A stretch of DNA of 17,976 bases from Bacteroides_D sp963546395 (GCA_963546395.1 CAUUMS010000029.1:1-17976), one strand, 5' to 3'. Shown: positions 1 to 8,283, numbered from the stretch's first letter. Translations and numbers: made by a program. Notes: a model not told the origin generated them from the sequence alone.

Positions 1-132
1 TACGGGCGATTCTACGTCATTGAGGCGAATTTCAGGCAGAGCAAATCCTTCACGGATACTTTCGTAGACTGGCGCACCGGCGAGGTGGCTGGGAAATGCT
101 CTGTGCAAAATGTGCATTTCAACTACCAATAG
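1..132 (+). CDS. C-terminal end of an unidentified protein (partial)
   Basis: Frame 1 is open from the left edge and stops with TAG at 130-132, giving the last 43 residues of a protein whose start lies outside the window. The tail is mixed polar and aromatic (it begins YGRFYVIEAN and ends NVHFNYQ), with no membrane segment, and it reads like a compact beta-rich domain end. I do not recognise the family. The reading frame is supported by the strong intrinsic terminator 33 bases after the stop, which fits the end of a transcription unit. The fragment is too short to infer a role. Confidence 0.6.
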   Translation, partial: YGRFYVIEANFRQSKSFTDTFVDWRTGEVAGKCSVQNVHFNYQ

Positions 133-164
133 CCGACAGTTACTAGGCTAACGGCTAGAAGCTC

Positions 165-198
165 AAAATGGCCCCGATTGACAGTCGGGGCCATTTTT
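165..198 (+). terminator. Intrinsic terminator
   Basis: A perfect 13-bp inverted repeat, AAAATGGCCCCGA (165-177) and TCGGGGCCATTTT (185-197), encloses a 7-base loop. The 3' arm runs into a T tract (194-198). On the other strand the A tract at 165-168 also becomes a T tract, so the element could act in both directions. It lies 33 bases after the stop of the partial gene at the left edge. The reverse-strand permease gene ends about 420 bases away, so a bidirectional role is possible but unproven. Confidence 0.9.
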
Positions 199-614
199 GT
201 CTTTCCGCAATATTACACCGTAAAATTTCTGCCCAGAGTACACTAAATGCAACGTTTGGCTATGCGTTCCGCACATCCAGGAACCCTGCCGGGTGCTAGG
301 AGGTTATCAGCAGGCACGTTGGGAGCAATGCTCAGATTATCACACAAATAGCACCTGCGTGATAATGGGATTACAATCTGAATCCCTGCGAAAGCTCTCT
401 GGCGAAGGAGCGGATAAGTCGAGGTTGTCCGCACTTCTCAACATGGCACCACCGCGCTGCCCGCATGCGGATACACCATTAGCCAACAGCAGGGGCATAA
501 GCCCAATTCACCCCTAGACGAAAGAGCCCTGTACATGGCTACACGGCCATTACGCAATGCAGGAATGGCTGGACGAAGAATCAGGAGTCTCTCCCGCATT
601 ACAACTGCAGGAGG
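199..614. other. Gene-poor region with several inverted repeats
   Basis: This spacer lies between two genes that end towards each other. The short open frames in it (63 and 74 codons) lack recognisable protein character and overlap each other on opposite strands. It holds inverted repeats: GAGCA/TGCTC (323-327/329-333), ATTATCAC/GTGATAAT (336-343/359-366), CAGATT/AATCTG (333-338/375-380), GGGATT/AATCCC (367-372/381-386), GCGGATAA/TTGTCCGC with one G-U pair (410-417/425-432), and the 10-bp palindrome CCGCATGCGG (461-470). No tRNA, SRP RNA or known riboswitch core was recognised. A small structured RNA is possible. Confidence 0.4.
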
Positions 615-1886
615 CTACACGGTAGTGCTAATGGCAATCACCGGATCGAGTGAAGCCGCTTGCTGAGCCGGTATATAGCCCGAGATGGTGCCGATGACAG
701 CAGACAGCAGCAGCCCAATGAGTACATGCTGCGGGCCCACCGCTATCACGAAGGATGAGCCAAGATTCACCAGTACGGCCACCAATACCACAAGGCCAAT
801 GCCTATCATGCCACCTATGACGGAGAGGAAAATCGATTCGAATAGATACTGGAAGAGGATAAACCACTTCTTGGCCCCGAGCGACTTCTGAATGCCTATG
901 ATGCGAGTCCGTTCCTTGACGGAGACGAACATGATATTGGCAATGCCAAAGCCGCCGATAAGGATGGAGAATGCCCCTATCACCCAGCCTGCCGTAGTGA
1001 GTATTGAGAACAGCGATCCCAGCTCATCACTCAGCTTATCCACCCGATTGAGGGTAAAATTATCGTTAGCCGTGGGGGACAGCCTGCGAGAGGCGCGCAG
1101 AACACGCCGTATATCATCGTTCACCTCCTCGCCGGGCACACCTGGCTTGCCCGTGGCAGCTATGAGCGTCGAGGCATGGCGGAAATCAACGAACTTACGT
1201 GCGTATTGCAGCGGGATGAACATGCGCTCGTCGGGCGAATTACCGAAGTTAGATGACCCGTACTCTTTCACTACCCCAACCACCCGGGTGCGATAGCCCT
1301 TCAGGGTGATGAAATGACCCACCGGATTCTTCCCCGCAAATAGCTGTGAGGCTAGCGTGCTCCCCAACAGGCACACATTGGTGCCCCGAGCATACTCCGA
1401 GGCCGAAAAGCCACGCCCTTTATCAATGACCACCTTAAAGGCTCCCTCCAAATCTTTGGAGAGTCCCGCCACGTCGGCCTCATCAAGGGTCAGCTCCCGA
1501 TTACGCAACACTCCGGAGAAAAAGACAGACATCCCAATGGTGGCCACCTGGCGGGCATTGCTCTCTATGGCCTGGTAATCGCGGTAGTCGGGCTCAGGAA
1601 AGCTGGCGTATACCCACCAGGGGTACTCACCTCGGCCGCCCCAGGCCCATTTTTGCACGTAGACGGTGTTATCGCCGAACTGGCTAATTTCGTTGGTGAT
1701 ATAGCTCTGCAACGAGTACACCACCACGAGCAGCGCCACGATAGTAAAGATGCCGATAGTGATGCCGAGCAACGACAGGAAGGTGCGCAGGCGATTACCC
1801 CGCATGTAGGAAAATACGAACCGCAGGCCATCATTCAGCAGCCTGCATGCCAGCAGAAGCTGGGCACGATACGCAGTAGCACCCAT
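615..1886 (-). CDS. MacB/FtsX-type ABC transporter permease
   Basis: From ATG at 1886 the protein has 423 residues and fits the MacB-type permease family. A first transmembrane helix follows RGNRLRTFLSLLGITIGIF near residue 30. A long periplasmic MacB_PCD-like domain follows, then an FtsX domain with three C-terminal helices. The coupling stretch IIGIQKSLGAKKWFIL, which in this family contacts the ATPase, sits between the last helices. Members of the family move peptides, lipoproteins or drugs, or transmit mechanical force, using a separate ATPase. No ATPase or membrane-fusion partner is adjacent, so the substrate cannot be inferred. A TTG at 1901 would add five residues; the ATG fits the family better. 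It lies downstream of the aminopeptidase P gene on the same strand, 165 bases away. Confidence 0.88.
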   Translation of the reverse strand: MGATAYRAQLLLACRLLNDGLRFVFSYMRGNRLRTFLSLLGITIGIFTIVALLVVVYSLQSYITNEISQFGDNTVYVQKWAWGGRGEYPWWVYASFPEPDYRDYQAIESNARQVATIGMSVFFSGVLRNRELTLDEADVAGLSKDLEGAFKVVIDKGRGFSASEYARGTNVCLLGSTLASQLFAGKNPVGHFITLKGYRTRVVGVVKEYGSSNFGNSPDERMFIPLQYARKFVDFRHASTLIAATGKPGVPGEEVNDDIRRVLRASRRLSPTANDNFTLNRVDKLSDELGSLFSILTTAGWVIGAFSILIGGFGIANIMFVSVKERTRIIGIQKSLGAKKWFILFQYLFESIFLSVIGGMIGIGLVVLVAVLVNLGSSFVIAVGPQHVLIGLLLSAVIGTISGYIPAQQAASLDPVIAISTTV

Positions 1887-2004
1887 ATGATGCCCACTCA
1901 ATTCGTAATTACAACCCTCAAGCCTTCACTATCACAACGAGCAATGCCTACATGGCCCAATGTTCAGCCCTCAGCTAGGCCCTACCCTTTGGCGATCATG
2001 AGGC

Positions 2005-2017
2005 GGGGCGCTGCCCC
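2005..2017 (-). other. Small GC hairpin between aminopeptidase P and permease genes
   Basis: GGGGC (2005-2009), GCT loop, GCCCC (2013-2017) form a perfect 5-bp stem about 35 bases after the stop of the reverse-strand aminopeptidase gene. There is no T tract after it in the direction of transcription, so it is at best a weak attenuating or RNA-end structure. The remaining intergenic sequence (1887-2051) shows no clear TAnnTTTG promoter for the permease gene, which may therefore be read through from the aminopeptidase gene. Confidence 0.25.
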
Positions 2018-2051
2018 AAAAGCTGAGCGTGCACCCGTCTCACACCATCGG

Positions 2052-3449
2052 CTAGAATCCCTTCTGTATCTCCGCAATCACCTCTGCCGGCTCCACGGGG
2101 ATCCGCTTTTCCCCAAGCAGGCGACAACCCGTACTAGTGATGAGGATGTCATCCTCGAGGCGTATGCCCCCGAAGCGGCGGAAATTCTTCAGTGCCTCGA
2201 AGTTGATAAAACGGGAATTGATCCGCTCGCTCTCCCATTTGTCAATCAGGGCGGGTATAAAGTATATACCCGGCTCCACCGTCACCACGAAGCCCTCCTG
2301 CAACTTGCGACCACAGCGCAGGGAGGCCGTGCCAAACTGGTCGACACGCTGCGTCTCCTGATCGTACCCCACGTTATCCTCACCTAGGCCCTCCATATCG
2401 TGCACGTCGAGCCCCATCATGTGACCGAGGCCGTGAGGCATGAAGAGGGCATGGGCACCATTGGCCACAGCCTCATCGATATCACCCCGCATGACCCCGA
2501 GCTCTACTAGCCCCTCGGTGAGCACTCGGCACGCCGCCCGATGGATATCCAGGTAGGGAATCCCCGGCTTAGCCAGCTCAATACCCAGGTTAAGAGCCTT
2601 GAGCACGGTGTTGTATACGGCCAGCTGCACCTCCGAGAACTTTGCCCCGATGGGTATTGTGCGCGTGTTGTCAGAGGCGTAGTGCGACCGGGACTCAGCT
2701 CCGCAATCCACAAGGAGTAGGCGCCCCGTCTCTAGGTTCTGCGAATGATCCTCATTGTGCAGTGTCTCACCATTCTGCGACAGGATGGTGGCAAAAGATG
2801 TCTGGTGGCCATAGCTGGCCGCTATGCCCTCGAGGGCACCCGCAATGAGCTGCTCATGCACACCCGGCTGCGCCATGCGCATAGCTGTCACGTGCATCTG
2901 GTAGCCCACCTCCGCAATGCGGTCGAGCTCCTCCACCTCGCAGGGCTGCTTCACGGCCCGTAATGCAATGATGGCGTGCACCAGTTCGCGCGAGGAGTAG
3001 TTGCCCAGCGCGCGGGGGTGTATCCCCAGCAGGTCGCTGAGTGCCAACAGCTGCTCACCCCGATAGGGGTTCAGGAAGTGCACCCTACGACCCGCCTTGA
3101 GCGCCGAGGTCATCTCGCTGGCCAAGTCGCGCATTGGGCGAGTGGACTGCACCCCACAGCGAGCCGCCAGCTCACGCACGCTCGGCTGTGGCCCCATCCA
3201 GATGATGTCATCCATGCTGAGGTCATCCGCATAGATGGTGTCACGCCCCCCCTCGATGTCAACCACCCCCACCATGCCCGGGTTCTCAAGCCCAAAGAAG
3301 TAGAGGAAATTGCTATCCTGCCGAAACCGGTACGCATTACTCGGATAATTGATCGGCGAATAGCCATTACCCGGGAAAAGAATGAGTCCTGAGCGTATCT
3401 TACCACGCAAGGCATCGCGGCGCCTTCTATACTCCTGCTCGTCAAACAT
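2052..3449 (-). CDS. Aminopeptidase P family Xaa-Pro peptidase (M24B)
   Basis: 465 residues from ATG at 3449. It is predicted to release N-terminal residues preceding proline in the cytoplasm, using two metal ions. The N-terminal creatinase-like domain starts MFDEQEYRRRRDAL. The C-terminal pita-bread domain carries all five expected metal ligands: D248 and D260 in the VDCGAESRSHYASDNTRT stretch, H343 in HGLGHMMGLDVHD, E392 in VTVEPGIYF and E432 in IRLEDDI. Length and motif spacing match the Bacteroidetes members of the family. An upstream in-frame extension to 3545 runs through promoter sequence and lacks family similarity, so the shorter start is chosen. It is divergent from the TonB-dependent receptor. 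The symbol pepP would be reasonable, but paralogues exist. Confidence 0.93.
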   Translation of the reverse strand: MFDEQEYRRRRDALRGKIRSGLILFPGNGYSPINYPSNAYRFRQDSNFLYFFGLENPGMVGVVDIEGGRDTIYADDLSMDDIIWMGPQPSVRELAARCGVQSTRPMRDLASEMTSALKAGRRVHFLNPYRGEQLLALSDLLGIHPRALGNYSSRELVHAIIALRAVKQPCEVEELDRIAEVGYQMHVTAMRMAQPGVHEQLIAGALEGIAASYGHQTSFATILSQNGETLHNEDHSQNLETGRLLLVDCGAESRSHYASDNTRTIPIGAKFSEVQLAVYNTVLKALNLGIELAKPGIPYLDIHRAACRVLTEGLVELGVMRGDIDEAVANGAHALFMPHGLGHMMGLDVHDMEGLGEDNVGYDQETQRVDQFGTASLRCGRKLQEGFVVTVEPGIYFIPALIDKWESERINSRFINFEALKNFRRFGGIRLEDDILITSTGCRLLGEKRIPVEPAEVIAEIQKGF

Positions 3450-3493
3450 AGGAGGAAATTTTATAACATCGGTTACCCTGAACAACTTTGGTG

Positions 3494-3524
3494 TAAAGGT
3501 AGGAAAGATTCGCGAATTGGTCAA
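3494..3524 (-). promoter_or_regulatory. Candidate Bacteroidetes-type promoter for aminopeptidase P
   Basis: Read on the reverse strand, TTG (3524-3522), a 20-base spacer and TACCTTTA (3501-3494) match the -33/-7 pattern TTTG-N19/20-TAnnTTTG with one mismatch in the -7 box. Transcription would begin near 3487, giving a leader of roughly 37 bases before the ATG at 3449. This supports the shorter start codon. Confidence 0.5.
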
Positions 3525-3646
3525 CAAGTCCCATGCGGGTAGCACTTCGCAAGATACCCCCTACCCGACGGGGTCACTCCTCTTCCGATGCAGCTAGTAG
3601 CCGGCAGGTGGTGTGGGTGCAAGATGTAGGTATCAACTTTAACCCG

Positions 3647-3654
3647 TACATTTG
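3647..3654 (+). promoter_or_regulatory. Candidate -7 box for the TonB-dependent receptor
   Basis: TACATTTG is an exact match to TAnnTTTG, 38 bases upstream of the receptor ATG. The expected -33 TTTG is not well formed 19-20 bases upstream (only a partial GATG), so the promoter may be weak or activator-dependent. The aminopeptidase promoter fires the other way about 150 bases upstream. Confidence 0.45.
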
Positions 3655-3692
3655 GCCAGCCATGCGGCGACTACACGCCTGCTCTCTGCCCT

Positions 3693-5840
3693 ATGAAAAC
3701 ACTCTCCCTACTCCACCTTGCTGCGGGGCTGGCCCTGTGGATGCCATGTGCCAACGCAGTGACGCCACCTGTCACCGATCATGCTGACACTACCTCGGTG
3801 ATGGCCAACCTGCCCATGGGTGAGGTGGTAGTACAAGCCGAGCGTCGCCCATCGGTGCCGCTACAGGTACCGACCTCGGTGACGAGCCTACGGATGACGG
3901 GCACCTCCGCTGGCACGGCCGGCATTCGTTCACTGCTGCACGCTGTGCCAAGCCTCTACCTGCAAGAGAGTGGCATGCGCATCACCTCGCCGATATACAT
4001 CCGGGGCGTGGGCTCCACGGCCGGCTCACCCCCCGTGGGATTCTACGTCGACGGGGCACCATTGCTAGACCGTGATGCATTCCACTTACCCATGGTAGAC
4101 GTTGAGCAGGTGGACGTGCTCCGGGGCCCTCAAACCACCCTCTACGGCCGCAACAGCATCATTGGCCAGGTCAACGTGCGTTCACGGCGCCCCAGCGCAG
4201 TGCCTGGGGGAAGAATTAGCGTGTCCACCGGGAACCATGGGATGTGGTCTACGCTCGGCGTGGGTAATCTACCGCTGAGAGCGTGGCGCAGCCGTCTGGT
4301 CATCTACGCTGCTAGTGACCAGGGGTACGTGCGAAATCGCTACCCTGGCAACGATGGCTTCGCATCACGCACCTACCTGGCGCGCTACATGGGGAGCACC
4401 CGATGGGGTGATGCCTGGAGCGCGTTAGCTGGAATCACGGCCTCCTACGGGGACGACCACGGGTATGCCTACCACGCCGTGGACTCCCTACAGGCCCGTC
4501 CGTACGAGGTCAACTACAATTCGCCCGCACGCCTCATCCGCCGTCGGGTGCTGGCCTTTGCCCGCATCGAGCGCACAGGCAAGCACATTCATGCCGAGGG
4601 CGAGGTATCCTACGCCATGAACAACGACTCACAGCGTTACGATGCCGACTTTACCCATTACGACATCTTCGACAACAGCCGCAAGCATCGTCAGCACACA
4701 TTCACGGGAGAGCTCATTGTGCGTGGCCAGGCCCTTTCGCAGCTCAGCTACATCGCCGGAGCATTCGGCTTCATGCGTCGCTCGCACCTGGCCTATCTGG
4801 CGCACTTCGGCAAAGATCGGGCCCTCCTGCTGAAACAGGGTGCCAAGGTCGTCTCACAGATGGACTACCAACACCTGGGGCGAGATGCCGGAGCCGCTGC
4901 ATTCGGGCAGGTAGACTGGCAGGAGCCCTACAGCAAGATTCGCATCAGCCTCGGGATACGCGGCGAATGGGAGCGCACGGCCCTACGTTACCACGAGACG
5001 CTCACCACCCCGAGCAACTACGAGATGGAATGGGGTGAGCAGAACGACTCCCGCACCTACAACGCCCTGCTACCCAAGTTGGCGTTGCTACGCTCGTGGA
5101 ACAACCAGATCTCCATCTACGGCAGCATCTCCAAGGGCTACAAACCCGGCGGGTACAATGCCATAAACAATGAGCCGCTGGCGCAGAACCCCGACCTAAG
5201 CTATGGGGCTGAGACCCTGTGGAGCTACGAGGTGGGTCTCAAATTCAGAAGTCGCACAGGCCGCTACCATCTCTCGCTGGCAGCCTACCTCATGGACTGG
5301 CACAATCAGCAGATCTTCACGCTAGGGCGCATGGGCCCAGCCATCAAGAATGCAGGCGACATCCGCAGTGTGGGTGGGGAAGTTGAGGGTGCCGTGCGCC
5401 TCACCTCGTGGCTCAAATTCAGCGGGGCCATCGGCTACAACCGGGCTCGCACCACTCGGCACATCAATCCCAACGTGGTAGGCAAGCAGGGCGTATTTGC
5501 CCCCGATCTCACCGCCAGTGGCACTCTCGCCTACCAGCAAACCCTATTCCCCGCCTATGGCATAACCCTCGGGGCCCAGCTAAACTACTCCGGCTACGGA
5601 CGGCAGTACTTCGACGAGCTCAACACCCTCGGGCAGGGCTATCACGGCGTGTGGAATGGGGAGGTGCGACTAATGTACAGAGCCTACACGCTCAGCGCCT
5701 GGATGCGGAATGCGCTCAACGCCCGCTACTTCTCCTACCTCTTCCGCAGCCCTGTGGGCGAGGCGTTACCCGCCTACGCAAAGTCGGGGCAATTGGCCTC
5801 CCCGCGCACCATGGGCCTCTCGCTGCTAGTGGAGTTGTAG
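3693..5840 (+). CDS. TonB-dependent outer-membrane receptor
   Basis: 715 residues. A signal peptide (MKTLSLLHLAAGLALWMPCANA, cleavage near residue 22) is followed by a TonB-box-like stretch GEVVVQA (43-49). A plug domain spans about 55-165, with IYIRGVGS, GFYVDG and the hallmark VDVLRGPQTTLYGRNS. A 22-strand beta-barrel follows, with the usual alternating pattern and SKGYKPGGYN. It lacks the carboxypeptidase-regulatory N-terminal domain of SusC-type glycan importers and resembles siderophore or iron-complex receptors. It would import a scarce ligand across the outer membrane using TonB-ExbBD energy. No SusD, ABC importer or regulator is adjacent, so the ligand is unknown. The barrel ends LLVEL rather than in an aromatic residue. 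Confidence 0.93.
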   Translation: MKTLSLLHLAAGLALWMPCANAVTPPVTDHADTTSVMANLPMGEVVVQAERRPSVPLQVPTSVTSLRMTGTSAGTAGIRSLLHAVPSLYLQESGMRITSPIYIRGVGSTAGSPPVGFYVDGAPLLDRDAFHLPMVDVEQVDVLRGPQTTLYGRNSIIGQVNVRSRRPSAVPGGRISVSTGNHGMWSTLGVGNLPLRAWRSRLVIYAASDQGYVRNRYPGNDGFASRTYLARYMGSTRWGDAWSALAGITASYGDDHGYAYHAVDSLQARPYEVNYNSPARLIRRRVLAFARIERTGKHIHAEGEVSYAMNNDSQRYDADFTHYDIFDNSRKHRQHTFTGELIVRGQALSQLSYIAGAFGFMRRSHLAYLAHFGKDRALLLKQGAKVVSQMDYQHLGRDAGAAAFGQVDWQEPYSKIRISLGIRGEWERTALRYHETLTTPSNYEMEWGEQNDSRTYNALLPKLALLRSWNNQISIYGSISKGYKPGGYNAINNEPLAQNPDLSYGAETLWSYEVGLKFRSRTGRYHLSLAAYLMDWHNQQIFTLGRMGPAIKNAGDIRSVGGEVEGAVRLTSWLKFSGAIGYNRARTTRHINPNVVGKQGVFAPDLTASGTLAYQQTLFPAYGITLGAQLNYSGYGRQYFDELNTLGQGYHGVWNGEVRLMYRAYTLSAWMRNALNARYFSYLFRSPVGEALPAYAKSGQLASPRTMGLSLLVEL

Positions 5841-5938
5841 ATGCAGCCCAGCGGGTTCTGCACCTCTCAGGCAGGGCAACGTGGCGGGATGTAGCACAGC
5901 AGGCAGAGTCGAAACAAAGGCTGCGGAGGTGCTACCCC

Positions 5939-6913
5939 CTAGGAATCCATCAGGGTAGTGATGGGACTCTCTTGCTGGGCCACCTCCTGCAACCGCCGCT
6001 CCACATTCACCACCACCGAGCTCCCCATCGGGATGCCGAAATGCTTGCTCACCAGATGACACCCGCAGGTGAAAAAGGCAAAAACGCGCGGATCCTGAAG
6101 CGGGAACACAGACTCCAGGTTCCCCTGCCCTTTGGCGATGATGACATCCGCGGCATTCCATGCCGCGGTGAATCGGGCCGAGCCATGGTGGATCAACGTG
6201 TAGGGTGCCATGCACCCATTCGCGAGCACCTTAGCGCAAAGGCGCATGTCGACGTAGTCCGCATCCTGCCCCGAGGCTGATAGGCCCGCGTTGGGGCAAT
6301 TCACCACGTAGGTGACCTGGCAACCCGATATTGTGCGAATGAACAGGCGGTCGAACACTATCTCCCCGGCCTTATCCGCCAGGTACAGAATCCGGGTTCC
6401 CTGCCGTAGCCTGTCACGTAGCATCTTGGTGTGGTCGGCCGCCAGCGGTTGCTGCAACAGTGCCTCCACCTTGCCTAGCAGCTTGTCATCGTCATCATTC
6501 AGGAAGTCGATAGCCGTGCCGGCCAATGCGATACGCAGCGATGAGAGGAGGGAGTTGCTACAGATTCGCACCCGGGCCTTGAGCAGCGAGTTGAGCTCCA
6601 GCGCCCTATCATTCATGCGTCGCTTGCGCTCCCAAAAGGGGTGCTGATCGGGAAACGTCTTAGCCAGCAGGTGGTACAGCTCGCGGGTAAACTCTATCGG
6701 TGGCATTCCCTTCCCGTGGTCGGCATAGCACTCGGCCACGTGCTCCACGAACTCACGCTTCTGCAGATCGGACGCCTCGTACATCTCCAGCAGCCGATCC
6801 ATGTGTGCACCCACGCAGTAGAAGCATCCATGGCTTGCCAGCATGCTCCTACGCTCTTGCACCCGTTGCGCTATTGCCAACTCCTCCTCGTGCGACTCCA
6901 CGATCACCCTCAT
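5939..6913 (-). CDS. DUF89 / ARMT1-like protein with altered metal-site residues
   Basis: 324 residues from ATG at 6913; a second in-frame ATG at 6844 would start just before the conserved CFYC motif (residues 30-33), as in many relatives. DUF89 proteins are metal-dependent phosphatases thought to clear damaged or excess sugar phosphates. Family landmarks are CFYC, SSLRIALAGTAIDF, GTRILYLADKAGEIVFDRLFI (residues about 172-192; quoted in part) and IIAKGQGNLE (258-267). Where the family normally has Asp-Asn-Ala-Gly-Glu, this protein has D180-K181-A-G-E. The usual Asn-Asp-x-Thr segment is replaced by CPNAGLSASGQ (206-216). Both are regions that bind the metal in characterised relatives, so catalysis may be lost or changed. 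It is convergent with the receptor gene (98-base gap, no clear terminator). Confidence 0.85.
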   Translation of the reverse strand: MRVIVESHEEELAIAQRVQERRSMLASHGCFYCVGAHMDRLLEMYEASDLQKREFVEHVAECYADHGKGMPPIEFTRELYHLLAKTFPDQHPFWERKRRMNDRALELNSLLKARVRICSNSLLSSLRIALAGTAIDFLNDDDDKLLGKVEALLQQPLAADHTKMLRDRLRQGTRILYLADKAGEIVFDRLFIRTISGCQVTYVVNCPNAGLSASGQDADYVDMRLCAKVLANGCMAPYTLIHHGSARFTAAWNAADVIIAKGQGNLESVFPLQDPRVFAFFTCGCHLVSKHFGIPMGSSVVVNVERRLQEVAQQESPITTLMDS

Positions 6914-7027
6914 CGGTATTCCGAAGAGTAGAACAGGAATAGCCCATGAATGTTCATACGATGCGGCACACCCGCCCATCACAGCCGGCAGCGCAAAGCC
7001 TCCAGGGCACGAGATGATGCCCCCGAT

Positions 7028-7058
7028 TTTGCCATTTGCGGGAATGACCCTACCTTTG
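7028..7058 (+). promoter_or_regulatory. Near-perfect Bacteroidetes promoter
   Basis: TTTG (7028-7031), exactly 19 bases, then TACCTTTG (7051-7058) reproduces the TTTG-N19-TAnnTTTG promoter pattern of the Bacteroidetes primary sigma factor. Transcription would start near 7064, about 55 bases before the SiaC-like ATG at 7119. It drives the SiaC-like gene and probably the nitroreductase gene. It lies in the upstream region of the divergent DUF89 gene. Confidence 0.8.
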
Positions 7059-7118
7059 CAGCAGGGCGCACTGGGCACCGTTCCATGCGCCCACACAGAC
7101 TGGCTCCACGGATTGGCT

Positions 7119-7517
7119 ATGCATAACCGGCATCTCAACCTCGCAGAGACCCCCACCACCCCCAGCGTGCAGCTCGACCACGACAGTGGCCTGCTGCTCA
7201 TCTCCGGCGTATCGGCCCCTGAGAATGCTAATAACTTCTACGAGCCAATTCTCGATTGGGTTCGCAATTACGTGGAATCGCCCGCGACGCGTACCGTCGT
7301 GCGTTTCGACTTCGACTACTTCAACACGGCCTCGTCCAAGATGCTGCTCAAGTTCCTGACTATCGTCAAATTCCTATCCGACGAGGGCAAAGACATCTCC
7401 TACGAGTGGTGCTATAGCCCGTCGGACATCGACATGCTGGAGTCGGCAGAGGATTACGCCACACTGCTACAGATTCCCATGAAGGCGATCCCCAAGGAGG
7501 CGACCGGCACGGCCTAA
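7119..7517 (+). CDS. SiaC-family regulatory phosphoprotein (DUF1987)
   Basis: 132 residues. The DUF1987 pattern is clear: SGVSAPENANNFYEPILDWV (29-48), then RFDFDYFNTASSKMLLKFL (62-80), then YEWCYSPSD. In Pseudomonas, SiaC is a small protein reversibly phosphorylated on one threonine by the SiaB kinase and SiaA phosphatase, and it controls a diguanylate cyclase and aggregation. Here T70 in YFNTASSK is the likely equivalent threonine by motif position (inference). No siaA, siaB or cyclase gene is adjacent, so any partners are elsewhere. The ATG at 7119 is chosen because the promoter at 7028-7058 excludes the longer upstream extension. The nitroreductase gene follows after 16 bases, suggesting co-transcription. 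Confidence 0.85.
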   Translation: MHNRHLNLAETPTTPSVQLDHDSGLLLISGVSAPENANNFYEPILDWVRNYVESPATRTVVRFDFDYFNTASSKMLLKFLTIVKFLSDEGKDISYEWCYSPSDIDMLESAEDYATLLQIPMKAIPKEATGTA

Positions 7518-7533
7518 AATTGCAACCCCAACC

Positions 7534-8283
7534 ATGAGCTACCTGCAACATCGCAGCATCCGGCGTTACAAGGATACCCCCGTGCCCGAGAGGCTGCTAG
7601 AGCGCATTATAGAGGCGGGTGTGCGGGCCTCCAACACGGGCAACATGCAGACCTACTGCGTGGTGTCCACCACCGATGCGGCCCGCAAGCAGGCCATGGC
7701 GCCGCTCCATTTCAACCAGCCCCTCGTCTCCCAGGCCCCGCTGCTGCTCACGGTGTGCATCGATTTCAATCGGTTCGAAGCCTGGTGCCACGCCCGGCAG
7801 GCCAAGCCCGGGTACTGTAACCTCCTGGGTTTCACCACCGCACTCGTCGATGCCTCCCTCTTCGCCCAGAACATGTGCACCGCCGCAGAGGATAACGGGC
7901 TCGGCATATGCTACCTGGGGACGACCATGTACAATCTGGCCGGATTCATCGAGCTTCTAGAGCTCCCTCGGGGTGTGATACCCATCGTCACCATTGCCGT
8001 AGGCTACCCTGACGAATCCCCAGCACTCACGCCCCGGCTACCGCTCGAGGCCGTATGGCACCGAGAAACCTACCACGCGGCAACCCCGGCAGACATCGAT
8101 CGCATGTACTCGGACTTCGAGCGCATTCCCCAGCACCAGCAGTTCGTGGCAGACAACCAGCTCGAGACCCTCGCCCAGGTCTTCACGAACGTGCGCTACA
8201 AGCCCGACGTGTATGCGTCGATATCGAAGGCCATGGCCGATGCGCTCCGCGCGCAGGGCTTTACCCTCGGCTCCGAGTGCTAA
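7534..8283 (+). CDS. FMN-dependent nitroreductase, NfsA-like
   Basis: 249 residues with the nitroreductase fold pattern. The FMN-phosphate-binding HRSIRRYKD (6-14) and RASNTGNMQTYCVV (31-44) come first. A central dimer region ALVDASLFAQNMCTAAEDNGLGICYLGTTMYN and VTIAVGYPDE follow, and the C-terminal extension is long, as in NfsA-type NADPH-dependent enzymes. Such enzymes use NAD(P)H to reduce nitro compounds, quinones or flavins in the cytoplasm; the natural substrate is not evident. The ATG lies 16 bases after the SiaC-like stop, so the two genes probably share the promoter at 7028-7058. A TAAAATTG at 7515-7522 resembles a -7 box with one mismatch but lacks a -33 element. Confidence 0.9.
   Translation: MSYLQHRSIRRYKDTPVPERLLERIIEAGVRASNTGNMQTYCVVSTTDAARKQAMAPLHFNQPLVSQAPLLLTVCIDFNRFEAWCHARQAKPGYCNLLGFTTALVDASLFAQNMCTAAEDNGLGICYLGTTMYNLAGFIELLELPRGVIPIVTIAVGYPDESPALTPRLPLEAVWHRETYHAATPADIDRMYSDFERIPQHQQFVADNQLETLAQVFTNVRYKPDVYASISKAMADALRAQGFTLGSEC

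Noticed and set aside
243..517. Two short overlapping frames on opposite strands
   Set aside because: Low-complexity mixed composition, no ribosome-binding site or promoter, and they run through inverted repeats.
1653..2387. Forward open frame of 244 codons
   Set aside because: It overlaps the permease and aminopeptidase genes antisense, both of which have clear family motifs; its own translation shows none.
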